From an uncultured Acetobacteraceae bacterium (GTDB lineage Bacteria > Pseudomonadota > Alphaproteobacteria > Acetobacterales > Acetobacteraceae), in assembly GCA_903895595.1 (NCBI GenBank), contig CAITUP010000146.1, forward strand, positions 1-32,234: 32,234 nucleotides of DNA. The letters run 5' to 3'. Under the pieces are notes generated by a model. It ran no database searches. It worked only from the letters and a program-made list of their open reading frames with translations, and had not been told where the DNA came from. How positions within the stretch are numbered: position 1 is the first letter of the stretch; each line of letters begins with the position of its first letter. This document shows positions 1-7,262 of the stretch, piece by piece. The position numbers and the translations under genes were made by a program.

Positions 1-71
1 AACCGGAAAGCGGCGTCGATGGGGAGAACGGCGAGCGATTGCCAATTGTCGGTGGAACAAAGCAGGAATAC

Positions 72-114
72 TGTCAACCATCATCCCGGTATAAGTGTCA
101 GGGATCATCCCGGT
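72..114 (+). repeat. Two tandem 19-bp repeats, possible IS21-like element end
   Basis: Two copies of a 19-bp sequence lie at 72-90 and 96-114, a 24-bp period. Both read TGTCA, three variable bases, then ATCATCCCGGT; only the three middle bases differ (ACC versus GGG). Insertion sequences of the IS21 family start with TG and carry tandem subterminal repeats of about this size, so this may be a solo left end. No transposase gene is visible beside it. The family assignment is inference. Confidence 0.4.
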
Positions 115-120
115 CACACA

Positions 121-142
121 GGGTCAAGCCCGACCATGACGA
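121..142 (-). repeat. Short intergenic repeat fragment
   Basis: Read on the - strand this begins TCGTCATGGTCGGGCTTGAC, resembling the intergenic sequences at 11007-11037 and 32115-32145, which also start with CGTCAT followed by a CTTG core. It is probably a diverged member or half-copy of a dispersed palindromic repeat. Similarity was judged by eye only. Confidence 0.3.
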
Positions 143-202
143 GCGGGGGCGCCAAAGGTCATATGCGATAGCCCTGGGGGGGTGAGCTGTCGGGACAGAA
201 CC

Positions 203-255
203 GGAAACGTTCCACCCTTGGTGGAAGCGCCTCAGCCCGACGTGTGCGGGCTGAG
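203..255 (-). terminator. Tandem hairpins at the end of the thiolase-like gene
   Basis: A perfect 9-bp stem, CTCAGCCCG with CGGGCTGAG and a 7-nt loop, occupies 231-255 and includes the stop codon of the thiolase-like gene. A second stem (TTCCACC with GGTGGAA, 3-nt loop) follows just downstream on the - strand. There is no long T-run, so intrinsic termination is uncertain; the hairpins could also protect the 3' end. Confidence 0.35.
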
Positions 256-1404
256 AATCAACGTCGAGTGGAAGTTCAAAATTCCGCCATTGCCGCTGAC
301 CATGGTGAAATCGTTGTTCGGTACCTGCCGGACACCGCCCTGGCCACGGGCTTGGACCACGGCTTCCGACAACGGCGTAAACGCCCACATGTAATAGCCG
401 GACAACTGTCCGCCGCCGGTATTGGTCGGAAGCGCACCGCCCGGCCCGAGTTTCCCGTCGGCGACGAACGGCCCGCCTTCGCCCTTGGCGCAGAAGCCGT
501 AATCCTCCAGCGTGACCAGCACGGTGTAGGTGTAGCAGTCATACAATTGCAGGCTGCCGATGTCGGCGCGGGTGACGCCGGCCATGCGCAACGCGGCCTC
601 GCCCGATTTCTTCGCACCGGTCTCCACCGCCGGATGACGGGCGCTGTTGAGGTTGTCGCCCGGCGCCGCCTGCGCGTAGCCCAGCACATTCACCGGTTTC
701 TGTTTTAAATCCCGCGCCCGTTCCGGCGACGTGACGATCAGCGCCACCGCCCCGTTCGACACCAGGCAGCAATCGAACAACCGCAACGGTTCAGCGATCC
801 AGCGGGAGTTGTGGTGATCCTCCATCGTCATCGGCGCCTTCATTTGCGCCCAGGGGCTGAGCTGCGCCCATTGCCGCTGGCCGACGGCGATAATGCCGAG
901 ATGGTCCTCGTTCGTACCGTAAAGATGCATGTGCCGCTGCGCTGCCATCGCATAGCCGAGATTGGCGCCAAAATCGCCGTACGCCGCTTTCAGTCCGGTC
1001 ATGCCGCCGAGCGGGAAGCGGTGCGGGCCGGAGTAGGACGCGCCGGCGCCTCGGGACGGGGTTAAGGGCGCGTCGGCATAGACGAGCACAATGGTCTTCG
1101 CGAGACCCTCGCGGATCGCCATGCAGGCGTATTGCATCATGCTGCCGGCGGTGGAGCCGTAGGCGCTCATGACATTGATCAGCGACAGGTTCTCGAACCC
1201 GAGCGTCATTTGCGCTCGGGGGTCCATGTCGTTGGGGATGTTGGCGTTGATCAGCAGGCCGTCGATGTCGTTCTTGTGCAGGCCGGCGTCTTCCAGCGCC
1301 AAAGCAATGGCTTCGGCGGCGAAATCCACGGACCGGCGGCCGTAGATCTTGCCCATGGGGGTGACGCCGAGACCGACGATCGAACCTTTGGGTTGATTGG
1401 CCAT
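232..1404 (-). CDS. Thiolase-family (SCP-x-like) protein lacking catalytic cysteines
   Basis: A 390-residue thiolase-fold protein of the SCP-x/lipid-transfer type, with the usual two-domain layout: an N-terminal half beginning with a GLGVTPMG strand and a C-terminal half with LYDCYTYTV (about residue 285) and GNGGILNFHS near the end. In biosynthetic and degradative thiolases the nucleophilic cysteine lies in a CASG-like motif near residue 85; here that stretch reads AYGSTAGS, and the C-terminal CGG-type motif reads GNGG. Classical Claisen thiolysis is therefore unlikely. The stop of the DUF35 gene lies 2 nt upstream, so the pair is certainly co-transcribed. Paired thiolase-like/DUF35 proteins include retro-aldolases that cleave acyl-CoA side chains (the Ltp2/ChsH2 type). 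By inference this pair acts on a CoA thioester in the cytoplasm. The substrate cannot be read from the sequence. Confidence 0.85.
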   Translation of the reverse strand: MANQPKGSIVGLGVTPMGKIYGRRSVDFAAEAIALALEDAGLHKNDIDGLLINANIPNDMDPRAQMTLGFENLSLINVMSAYGSTAGSMMQYACMAIREGLAKTIVLVYADAPLTPSRGAGASYSGPHRFPLGGMTGLKAAYGDFGANLGYAMAAQRHMHLYGTNEDHLGIIAVGQRQWAQLSPWAQMKAPMTMEDHHNSRWIAEPLRLFDCCLVSNGAVALIVTSPERARDLKQKPVNVLGYAQAAPGDNLNSARHPAVETGAKKSGEAALRMAGVTRADIGSLQLYDCYTYTVLVTLEDYGFCAKGEGGPFVADGKLGPGGALPTNTGGGQLSGYYMWAFTPLSEAVVQARGQGGVRQVPNNDFTMVSGNGGILNFHSTLILSPHTSG

Positions 1405-1406
1405 GA

Positions 1407-1832
1407 CTATGCTCCCGCCTGTTGGGCTGGCTGGAATTTCGGAATGCTGACGGTGCCGTCGTGAGATTCGAACACAACCTCCAGGCGCATGCCGGGTTTC
1501 AGCGCCGCGTTCTCGATCCCGACGACGTTGGAGACCATGCGCACGCCTTCGTCGAGGTCCACCTGCGACACGTTATAGGGCACGGACGAGGCGAAGCCGG
1601 GGTTCATGACCTGGTGCATGACGGCGAAGGTGTAGAGCGTGCCTTTCCCCGATGCCGCGCGCCATTCGAGCTTGGCGGCGAAGCAGTGCGGGCAGCGCTC
1701 GCGGACCGGGAAGCTCCAGCCGTCGCAGGCGGTGCAGTGTTGCAGCATGAGGCGACCTTGGCGGGCGCCGTCGAAGAACGGGGCGCTGATCTCATCGGGG
1801 ACGGGGGACGGTTTGGCTATTGTGTCCGGCAT
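1407..1832 (-). CDS. DUF35 zinc-ribbon/OB-fold protein
   Basis: A 141-residue protein of the DUF35 (OB-fold, rubredoxin-like zinc ribbon) family. C33, C36, C47 and C50 form the two CxxC knuckles of the zinc ribbon (HCTACDGW...RCPHCF), followed by the OB-fold with a typical GTLYTFAVMH strand. The start at 1832 is chosen because AAGGAG lies just upstream and the zinc ribbon then sits at the normal distance; a longer reading to 2006 adds non-homologous sequence. It precedes the thiolase-like gene by 2 nt. Members of this family bind acyl-CoA or serve as obligate partners of thiolase-fold enzymes, and that is the likely role here. Confidence 0.85.
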   Translation of the reverse strand: MPDTIAKPSPVPDEISAPFFDGARQGRLMLQHCTACDGWSFPVRERCPHCFAAKLEWRAASGKGTLYTFAVMHQVMNPGFASSVPYNVSQVDLDEGVRMVSNVVGIENAALKPGMRLEVVFESHDGTVSIPKFQPAQQAGA

Positions 1833-2430
1833 GGCGTTTTCTCCTTGGCTTGGACGGTAAGCGGGCGAGCCATAGGTGACAAGCCAGCCAATCCGATGGG
1901 TCGCGGCCCATGATCGACCTTCGTCACGTCCCGAGCCGGAGCGCCCATGAACCATTTCGACGACTCCGCCAAATGGGGGCCACGGCACCATGCGCATGCT
2001 GTTCACCTGTAGGGCGCTCGACGGCCACTTTCAGCCCATGTTGCCATTGGCTGACGCTGCCCGAAGGTAAGGCGATGCCGGGAAGCTGCCACACCGCTCG
2101 CGCCATGGGCGCCCATACGCCAAAGCCTCGGAAACCATCAGATAACGCTATAAGAGCCCCAATTTAACCCGCGATCACCAAGCATAAGGACCGTCCCCCA
2201 CCATTTTTCCAGACCGCCGGGCAGAATTTGGAATGTCCAATAAAGATGCGCGATGAACATACCGCCGAGCGTGAGCCGGGGCAGCAATGCCACCGTCCTT
2301 CCCCGGGATCTGAAACGACCGGGTTCGTGTTCGCCTCCAACTGCCATCCCGCAATGATGCGGCGCGGCACCCTTGAGATATGCGGTGGCGTCACCAACAC
2401 TCCGCCGCATTTTGTGCGTAGCATCGACGC
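1833..2430. other. Gene-free stretch with no intact gene
   Basis: About 600 bases between the DUF35 start and the DUF1194 gene contain no convincing intact coding region. The open frames are short, lack ribosome-binding sites and have unconserved-looking products. The one recognisable trace is a possible DoxX-like fragment on the - strand at 2138-2275. The promoter of the DUF35/thiolase pair should lie just above 1832, but no strong -35/-10 pair stands out. Confidence 0.5.
2138..2275 (-). pseudogene. Possible DoxX-like membrane protein remnant
   Basis: The - strand reads a hydrophobic segment containing GMFIAHLYWTFQILPGGLEK followed by WWGT. It resembles the first transmembrane segment and loop of DoxX-family proteins, which have a run of the type FLAHxxWKFxxLPGG. 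The frame stops at 2138 and the remaining three membrane segments are not found in any frame. If the resemblance is real this is a truncated relic. It was judged by eye and is weak. Confidence 0.22.
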
Positions 2431-3069
2431 ATGGACCCAGTGGCAATAGCGATGGTGCTGGCGGTGGATGGCTCCGCCAGCGTGACCTACGACGAGTTCG
2501 GCCTGATCGCGGGCGGGATGGCGGCTGCCTTGCGCGACCCGTCGGTCTCGGCCGGCTTGATCGCCGGCCCGTCGATGCTGTCGCTGCTGTTATGGTCCGG
2601 CGCCGGCGCGCAGGAGGTCATTACAGGCTGGACCCGCATCGCCTCGGCCGAAGACCTGACGCGTTTCGCCGATGAGGTCGACAACATGCCCCGCCTGGTC
2701 AAAGCCGGGGAAACCGCGATCGGAGAAGCGCTGCTGGCGTCGCTGACGTTACTCGCGCATTTGCCGGCCACGACCAAACGCAGCATCGTCAACGTGATCG
2801 GCGACGGCCGCTCCAACGCCGGCATCGCACCAGCACCGATTCGCGACCGGATGGCGGACGCCGACATTACCATCAACGGCCTGTGCATCCTGCATGAGGA
2901 ACCGGACCTGCTGGCATCCTACGAAGCCGAGGTCATCGGCGGCCCCGGCGCTTTCGCCGTGGTCTGCCGCGACTACCCCGACTTCGAGGACGCGATGCGC
3001 CGCAAGCTGATGCGCGAGCTGGGTCAGCCGATCGTCCGGAACGGCCCCGTCAGCGGCGACATCGCATAG
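2431..3069 (+). CDS. DUF1194 family protein (VWA-like)
   Basis: A 212-residue protein matching the DUF1194 family, which has a von Willebrand factor A-like fold. The metal-binding DxSxS motif is DGSAS at residues 13-17, within VLAVDGSASVTYDEF. NVIGDGRSNAG near residue 125 is the conserved central strand (usually DVSGDG.NN.G), and LCILHEEPDLLASYEAEVIGG follows the family pattern. Relatives usually carry an N-terminal signal peptide. Here an in-frame TAG lies four codons before the ATG and the protein starts directly at the first beta strand, so it is probably cytoplasmic or has lost its leader. No Shine-Dalgarno sequence precedes the start. The last 46 nt overlap the end of the convergent oxidoreductase gene. 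Function is unknown. Confidence 0.75.
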   Translation: MDPVAIAMVLAVDGSASVTYDEFGLIAGGMAAALRDPSVSAGLIAGPSMLSLLLWSGAGAQEVITGWTRIASAEDLTRFADEVDNMPRLVKAGETAIGEALLASLTLLAHLPATTKRSIVNVIGDGRSNAGIAPAPIRDRMADADITINGLCILHEEPDLLASYEAEVIGGPGAFAVVCRDYPDFEDAMRRKLMRELGQPIVRNGPVSGDIA

Positions 3070-4019
3070 GCCTGTTCGATCAGCGCGACGGCGGCGGCAT
3101 TGTCCGCCAAATCGGCGATCGGGGGACGCCCGTCCCGCACGCGTTGTAACGTGTCGCGGCAAAATTCAGGGTAGAAGAAGACGTTGGTCAGCTTCATCTC
3201 CCGCGTCGTGCGCTGACGGTCGTTGGTGACGATTTCCAGCCTCCCGTTGTCGCGGGCCGAGAAATAATGCCCCTCTGTCCGGATGCTGTAGTGCATGTCG
3301 AACACCGAATTGGGGGCCGGATACAGATACCCGGTCTCGACCATGCACGACGCCCCCCCGCCCTGCATCAGCATGACAGCGTGATCCTCGATCGTGAGGT
3401 GTTCCGCCCGATTCGACATCATCGCCCCGGTGACTTTCAAGTCGGCGCCCGGCAGCAGGACTCGGCAGAGGTCGACGAAGTGGATTCCCAGGTTCAGCAA
3501 CGGCCCGCCGCCGGACGTCTGGCGGTCGATCACCCAGGTGACATCCTGCTGATAATAGCGGTTCACCATGCCGCCGACGAATTTGAACATCAGGTATTGC
3601 AGCGCTTCCTTGTCGGCGATCTCCCGGATGGTGTCGATGATCGGGCAATAACGAAACACCATCGGCACCGCCGCGAACACCCCGGCCGCCGCCGCTTGGT
3701 TCGCGATATCCTGCGCCTCGGCGGCGTTCAGGGCGCAGGGTTTTTCCATTGCGAAGGGGATTCGCTGTTCAATGAGGAAACGGGCTTCCTCGGCCATGTC
3801 GCAGTGGCGCCCGAGCGCGAAGGCGAAATCGGGTTTGAGCTTGGCGCACATTTCGCGGTAGTCGGCGAACGCGGGACACTTCGCCAGCGCGGCGGTAGGT
3901 TCGGCGCGGGTCATGTCGGGGTCGCTGACGCCGACGATCGCGACGTCAGGCATCGCCAGAGCAGGGTCGAGGTAAAACGGCGTGTGCCAGTGGGATACGC
4001 CGATCAGGACGATGCGCAT
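3024..4019 (-). CDS. Gfo/Idh/MocA family oxidoreductase
   Basis: A 331-residue NAD(P)-dependent oxidoreductase of the Gfo/Idh/MocA family. The N-terminal Rossmann strand is MRIVLIGVSHWHTPFY (the glycine-rich loop is degenerate, GVSHWH rather than GxGxxG). The diagnostic EKP motif is at about residue 95 (FAMEKPCALNAAEA), and the C-terminal alpha/beta domain includes GGGPLLNLGIHFVDLCRVLL. The start at 4019 has AAGGAGACC just upstream; a longer reading to 4100 begins in unlikely sequence. Family members reduce or oxidise sugars, inositols and related polyols; the substrate here is not evident. The 3' end overlaps the DUF1194 gene tail-to-tail by 46 nt. Confidence 0.85.
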   Translation of the reverse strand: MRIVLIGVSHWHTPFYLDPALAMPDVAIVGVSDPDMTRAEPTAALAKCPAFADYREMCAKLKPDFAFALGRHCDMAEEARFLIEQRIPFAMEKPCALNAAEAQDIANQAAAAGVFAAVPMVFRYCPIIDTIREIADKEALQYLMFKFVGGMVNRYYQQDVTWVIDRQTSGGGPLLNLGIHFVDLCRVLLPGADLKVTGAMMSNRAEHLTIEDHAVMLMQGGGASCMVETGYLYPAPNSVFDMHYSIRTEGHYFSARDNGRLEIVTNDRQRTTREMKLTNVFFYPEFCRDTLQRVRDGRPPIADLADNAAAVALIEQAYAMSPLTGPFRTIG

Positions 4020-4435
4020 GGGGGTCTCCTTGTTGTCCGGGGCATCGTAGCGCGGGGTGTAGCGAAGGAAAGCATACAACCGCCGATACACACGATACAA
4101 AACTCCTCCCGCGTGACATAACGACGATACAATCCAGGCATTAGAAACGTTTCACCAGCCATACAGGCTTGGGCTTTCGGCGGCGGCGTTCGGATCCAAG
4201 GATCTGGATACCCAAATCCGCAACCGGCCAGGGTGCTTTGGTTTCCGGTGGTTACCCCACCACCGTGGAGCGCGCTATCACCACCCTGGCCGGCATTTTT
4301 TCCGATGATTTATCAATATCGATACAAGCATCGCGAATCCTACCATTCCAGTCGTCATTCCAATACGGCCGAGTACCATAGTATCCAATACGGAGACGTT
4401 GCGAACGGTGCCCCGATACAATGGAAGGGACGTCC
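4020..4435. other. Divergent intergenic region with repeated CGATACA boxes
   Basis: This 416-nt region separates the leftward oxidoreductase gene from a rightward small gene. It contains five exact copies of CGATACA on the + strand at 4084-4090, 4093-4099, 4125-4131, 4320-4326 and 4414-4420. Three of them sit 65-112 nt upstream of the oxidoreductase start, where operator sites would be expected. The short direct repeat TCCAATACGG occurs twice between 4350 and 4395. A long-stem structured element is listed separately. No other gene is visible. Confidence 0.4.
4224..4301 (+). terminator. Nested hairpin followed by T6, terminator/attenuator-like
   Basis: A perfect 12-bp inverted repeat (CCGGCCAGGGTG at 4224-4235, CACCCTGGCCGG at 4282-4293) encloses a second perfect 7-bp hairpin (CGGTGGT 4246-4252, ACCACCG 4259-4265, 6-nt loop). 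Two bases after the outer stem comes a run of six T (4296-4301). The orientation suits a + strand intrinsic terminator, attenuator or 3' end of a small RNA. It lies 135 nt before the small gene at 4436. Confidence 0.45.
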
Positions 4436-4678
4436 ATGTCGAAGCTATGCCTCGCCATCGCGCTCGCTCTCGGGTTGACCACTGCCCCCGCGCAATCGCG
4501 CCTGGCCGAAAGCCGAAACCTCTCCACCGGCGCCGACATCGCGCTGCTGGATACCGATAACTGGTTCATGCAGGCTGCGGGGCCGAATGTCGGGGAGCAA
4601 ACGCTGCCGGGCATCAATGACACCGCGCAATCCGAGCGGCCCGAGCAAAACGTCGGTTTTTGGCGATCCGCCCCGTAG
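4436..4678 (+). CDS. Small putative exported protein, unknown
   Basis: An 80-residue open frame with a plausible Sec signal peptide: MSKLCLAIALALGLTTAPAQ, a short positive N-terminus, a hydrophobic core and an Ala-x-Ala-like cleavage region. The mature part is short, polar and rich in Asn, Glu and Ser, with no recognised domain. The start at 4436 is preferred over an in-frame ATG at 4421 because GGAAGGGAC lies 5-11 nt upstream of it. The downstream gene starts 58 nt after its stop on the same strand, so they may be co-transcribed. Function is unknown. Confidence 0.5.
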   Translation: MSKLCLAIALALGLTTAPAQSRLAESRNLSTGADIALLDTDNWFMQAAGPNVGEQTLPGINDTAQSERPEQNVGFWRSAP

Positions 4679-4736
4679 CGCGGGACCGGGCAATCGGCGC
4701 ATGCTGCGCTCCCATGGTACCGCGAAGGAGCGCGCG

Positions 4737-5639
4737 ATGATCGTCTTGTCGGAAAACTTCCGGGCGTTGTTCTACGCCCCCTTCTACGCCGCGCACGAAA
4801 TCGGTGCCTTCGAGGCCGAGGGCGTGGATGTCGCGCATCGCGATACCGCCAATCCCGGTCAGGCCACGGCCGATCTGCTGGCCGGGCGCACCGATGTCAT
4901 GTGGGGCGGGCCGCTGCGCGTGCTGCTGACGCATCAGGCGGACCCGGCGTCCGACATCGTGTGTTTCTGCGACGTGGTGGCGCGGGATCCGTTCTTCGTG
5001 ATCGGGCGGGAGCCACGCCCGGGATTCGTGCTGGCCGACCTGCTTGGTTTGCGATTCGCACGAGTTTCGGAAGTGCCGACGCCCTGGCTGTGCCTGCAGG
5101 ACGATCTCCGCCAAGCCGGGGTGGACCCGGAGGCACTGAACCGCGTGCCGGATGCGAGCATGGGCGATAACGCCGCCGCCTTGCGTGCCGGCAAGCTGGA
5201 CGCGGTGCAGCTGTTTCAGCCGTATGCCGAGGAACTGATCGCCTCAGGCGCCGGGCATGTCTGGTACGCTGCCGCGAATCGCGGGCTGACGGCCTACACG
5301 ACGCTGGTGACGCGCCGCGCGACGTTGCTGTCTCGGCAGGAGGAGCTGCTGGCGATGGTGCGCGCTTTGTATCGCGCCCTGCGCTGGATACGGGCGACTC
5401 CGGGTGCCGAGGTCGCACGCACGCTGGCCGGATACTTCCCCGACGTCCCCGCCTCGATCTTCGCCGCCGCCATCGATCGCTACCGCATGCTGGAACTGTA
5501 CGGCCCCGACCCGGTGACCCGGCGCGAGGGCTTCGACCGCCTCGCCGCCGCGATGCTGTCCGGCGGCGCGCTGAAGGCCCCGATCCCGTTCGAAGACTGC
5601 GTGGACAACAGCCTCGCCGAAGCGGCGGTCGCGGGGTAG
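4737..5639 (+). CDS. NMT1/THI5-like ABC substrate-binding family protein
   Basis: A 300-residue protein with the fold of NMT1/THI5-like periplasmic binding proteins (SsuA/TauA relatives). The N-terminal strand and helix IVLSENFRALFYAPFYAAHE followed by IGAFEAEGVDV, the DLLAGRTDVMWGGPLRVLL segment (about residues 45-65) and the hinge stretch with ALRAGKLDAVQLFQPYAEEL (about residues 145-165) fit the family. The start at 4737 follows GAAGGAG and gives no signal peptide, so it appears cytoplasmic unless exported another way; no permease or ATPase gene is adjacent. It is followed 29 nt later by an acyl-CoA dehydrogenase gene, probably in one transcript. The ligand is unknown; small aromatic or sulfonated acids and pyrimidine precursors are typical for the family. 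Confidence 0.75.
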   Translation: MIVLSENFRALFYAPFYAAHEIGAFEAEGVDVAHRDTANPGQATADLLAGRTDVMWGGPLRVLLTHQADPASDIVCFCDVVARDPFFVIGREPRPGFVLADLLGLRFARVSEVPTPWLCLQDDLRQAGVDPEALNRVPDASMGDNAAALRAGKLDAVQLFQPYAEELIASGAGHVWYAAANRGLTAYTTLVTRRATLLSRQEELLAMVRALYRALRWIRATPGAEVARTLAGYFPDVPASIFAAAIDRYRMLELYGPDPVTRREGFDRLAAAMLSGGALKAPIPFEDCVDNSLAEAAVAG

Positions 5640-5668
5640 AAGGCGCCACCAGACCGGAGGTTCCGCCC

Positions 5669-6805
5669 ATGCCCGACAGTTTCTCCCCCAACGGCGACAC
5701 CATCATCGTCGATATGGTCCGCAAATTCTCCCAGGACCGGCTGCTGCCGCTGGCAGCGGAGCGGGAGAAAGCGGCGCGAATCGAACCGGAAATCGTGCAG
5801 GAGCTGGGCGAACTCGGCATTCTCGGCGCCACCACGCCCGCGGAATGGGACGGCAGCGAGATCGACGCCGTCACCTATGCGATGCTGCTGGAGGAAATCG
5901 CCGCCGGCGACGGATCGGTGTCCACGCTGGTGTCGGTGCACAATTCCCCCACCTGCATCGTCGTCAACAACTACGGCAACAACGCGCAGAAAGACCGCTG
6001 GCTGCGCAAGCTCGCGACCGGGGAGCATGTGGGGTCGTTCGGCCTGACCGAACCGCAGGCCGGTTCGGACGCGTCGAACCTGCGCACGCGGGCGGTGAAG
6101 AAAGGCGACCGTTACATCGTCAACGGCGCCAAGCAGTTCATCAGCAACGCCGCCCATCCCGGCAGTCTGGTGTTCTTCGCCGTGACCGATCCCTCGGCCG
6201 GGAAGAAAGGCCTGTCGGCCTTCATCGTGGACAAGAACACGCCCGGCTTCTCCATCGCGCGCGTGGAAGAAAAGCTCGGGCAGAAAGCGTCCGACACCTG
6301 TGCGCTGAGCTTCGACGACATGGAAGTGCCGGAAGACCAGCGCATCGGCGCGGAAGGCGAGGGTTACAAGATCGCCCTGTCCACCCTGGAAAGCGGCCGC
6401 ATCGGCATCGCCGCGCAAAGCGTTGGCATGGCTCGCGCCGCACTGGAATACGCGATCAACTATGCGCGGGAACGCAAAGCCTTCGGTGGCGCGATCATCG
6501 ACTTCCAGGCGGTGGGGTTCCGGTTAGCGGACGCCAAGACGAAGCTGGAGGCCGCGCGCCAGTTGGTGCTGTTCGCGGCGCGCCTGAAGGCCGAGGGCAA
6601 GCCGGCCCTGGAAGCCGCCTGCATGGCCAAGCTGTTCGCCTCCGAAGCCGCCGAAGCGATCTGCACCGCGTCCATCCAGACGCTCGGCGGCTACGGGTTC
6701 CTGGCGGATTATCCGGTGGAGCGGATCTATCGCGACGTCCGCGTCTGCCAGATCTACGAAGGCACGTCGGATGTGCAGAAGCTGATCCTGCAGCGGATGT
6801 TGTAA
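5669..6805 (+). CDS. Acyl-CoA dehydrogenase
   Basis: A 378-residue flavin-dependent acyl-CoA dehydrogenase, which introduces a trans-2 double bond into an acyl-CoA and passes electrons to ETF. The three-domain layout is complete: an N-terminal helical domain, a middle beta domain with FGLTEPQAGSDASNLRT and NGAKQFISNA, and a C-terminal helical domain with RKAFGGAIIDFQAV. E364 in QIYEGTSDVQ is at the position of the catalytic base of short-chain enzymes. GGAGG lies 9 nt before the ATG. The neighbouring ligand-binding protein, together with the thiolase-like gene further upstream, suggests acyl-CoA catabolism, but chain length cannot be predicted. It ends 6 nt before the convergent YraN gene. 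Confidence 0.93.
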   Translation: MPDSFSPNGDTIIVDMVRKFSQDRLLPLAAEREKAARIEPEIVQELGELGILGATTPAEWDGSEIDAVTYAMLLEEIAAGDGSVSTLVSVHNSPTCIVVNNYGNNAQKDRWLRKLATGEHVGSFGLTEPQAGSDASNLRTRAVKKGDRYIVNGAKQFISNAAHPGSLVFFAVTDPSAGKKGLSAFIVDKNTPGFSIARVEEKLGQKASDTCALSFDDMEVPEDQRIGAEGEGYKIALSTLESGRIGIAAQSVGMARAALEYAINYARERKAFGGAIIDFQAVGFRLADAKTKLEAARQLVLFAARLKAEGKPALEAACMAKLFASEAAEAICTASIQTLGGYGFLADYPVERIYRDVRVCQIYEGTSDVQKLILQRML

Positions 6806-6811
6806 CGGGGG

Positions 6812-7201
6812 TTAATCCTCTTGCCGAAAGGCATCGGAGATACGGCGCACGCGGCCTTGCGCGTCCACTAGCAGAATGTCGAAGCGTACCCCGGCGGCGC
6901 CCCAATCGGGATGGTCGGCCAACACGATGTCGCAGGCCGCCAGCAGCCGCGCCTGTTGATGTTGCGTCAGCGCGATGGCGGCTTCGGTGAGGGTGGGGCG
7001 GGCTTTGACCTCGACCAATGCCAGCAGGCCGTCTTTCTCCGCGGCGATGTCGATTTCGCCGGCTTTGGTGCGCAGGCGCTGGGCGAGCACGGTCCAGCCA
7101 TCGGCTTCCAGCGCTGCTCGGGCGGTGGCCTCGGCGCCCATGCCGCGGGCGTGGGCGATTTGGCCTCGGGTGCGGCGGTTGCCGGGGGTGGACGGTGTCA
7201 T
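6812..7201 (-). CDS. YraN family (UPF0102) nuclease-fold protein
   Basis: A 129-residue protein of the YraN/UPF0102 family. The sequence shows the family core: GxxAExxAxxxLexxGW near the N-terminus (GMGAEATARAALEADGW) and the PD-(D/E)xK-like motif GEIDIAA...LALVEVKAR, where D and the E-x-K lysine would form a nuclease-type site. Family members are close to Holliday-junction-resolvase-like endonucleases, but their cellular role is not settled. The start at 7201 gives the normal family length, although no good Shine-Dalgarno sequence precedes it. A longer frame to 7357 is not supported. It lies 61 nt downstream of the DNA methyltransferase gene on the same strand. Confidence 0.88.
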   Translation of the reverse strand: MTPSTPGNRRTRGQIAHARGMGAEATARAALEADGWTVLAQRLRTKAGEIDIAAEKDGLLALVEVKARPTLTEAAIALTQHQQARLLAACDIVLADHPDWGAAGVRFDILLVDAQGRVRRISDAFRQED

Positions 7202-7262
7202 CGGGGGAGGATGACAGGGAAAGGTTAAGGAACGGTTAACGGAGGCAAGCAAACAGCGCTTT

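Noticed and set aside
1407-2006. Longer N-terminal extension of the DUF35 protein
   Set aside because: The internal ATG at 1832 has a strong AAGGAG and gives the normal family length; the extension has no similarity.
2138-2446. 102-codon open frame on the - strand in the 1833-2430 gap
   Set aside because: No ribosome-binding site, and only its last part resembles DoxX. The start lies inside the DUF1194 gene. Kept only as a weak remnant, not as a gene.
4169-4381. 70- to 81-codon open frames in the 4020-4435 intergenic region
   Set aside because: They run through the nested hairpin, lack ribosome-binding sites and have no recognisable product; the structure and repeated boxes explain the region better.
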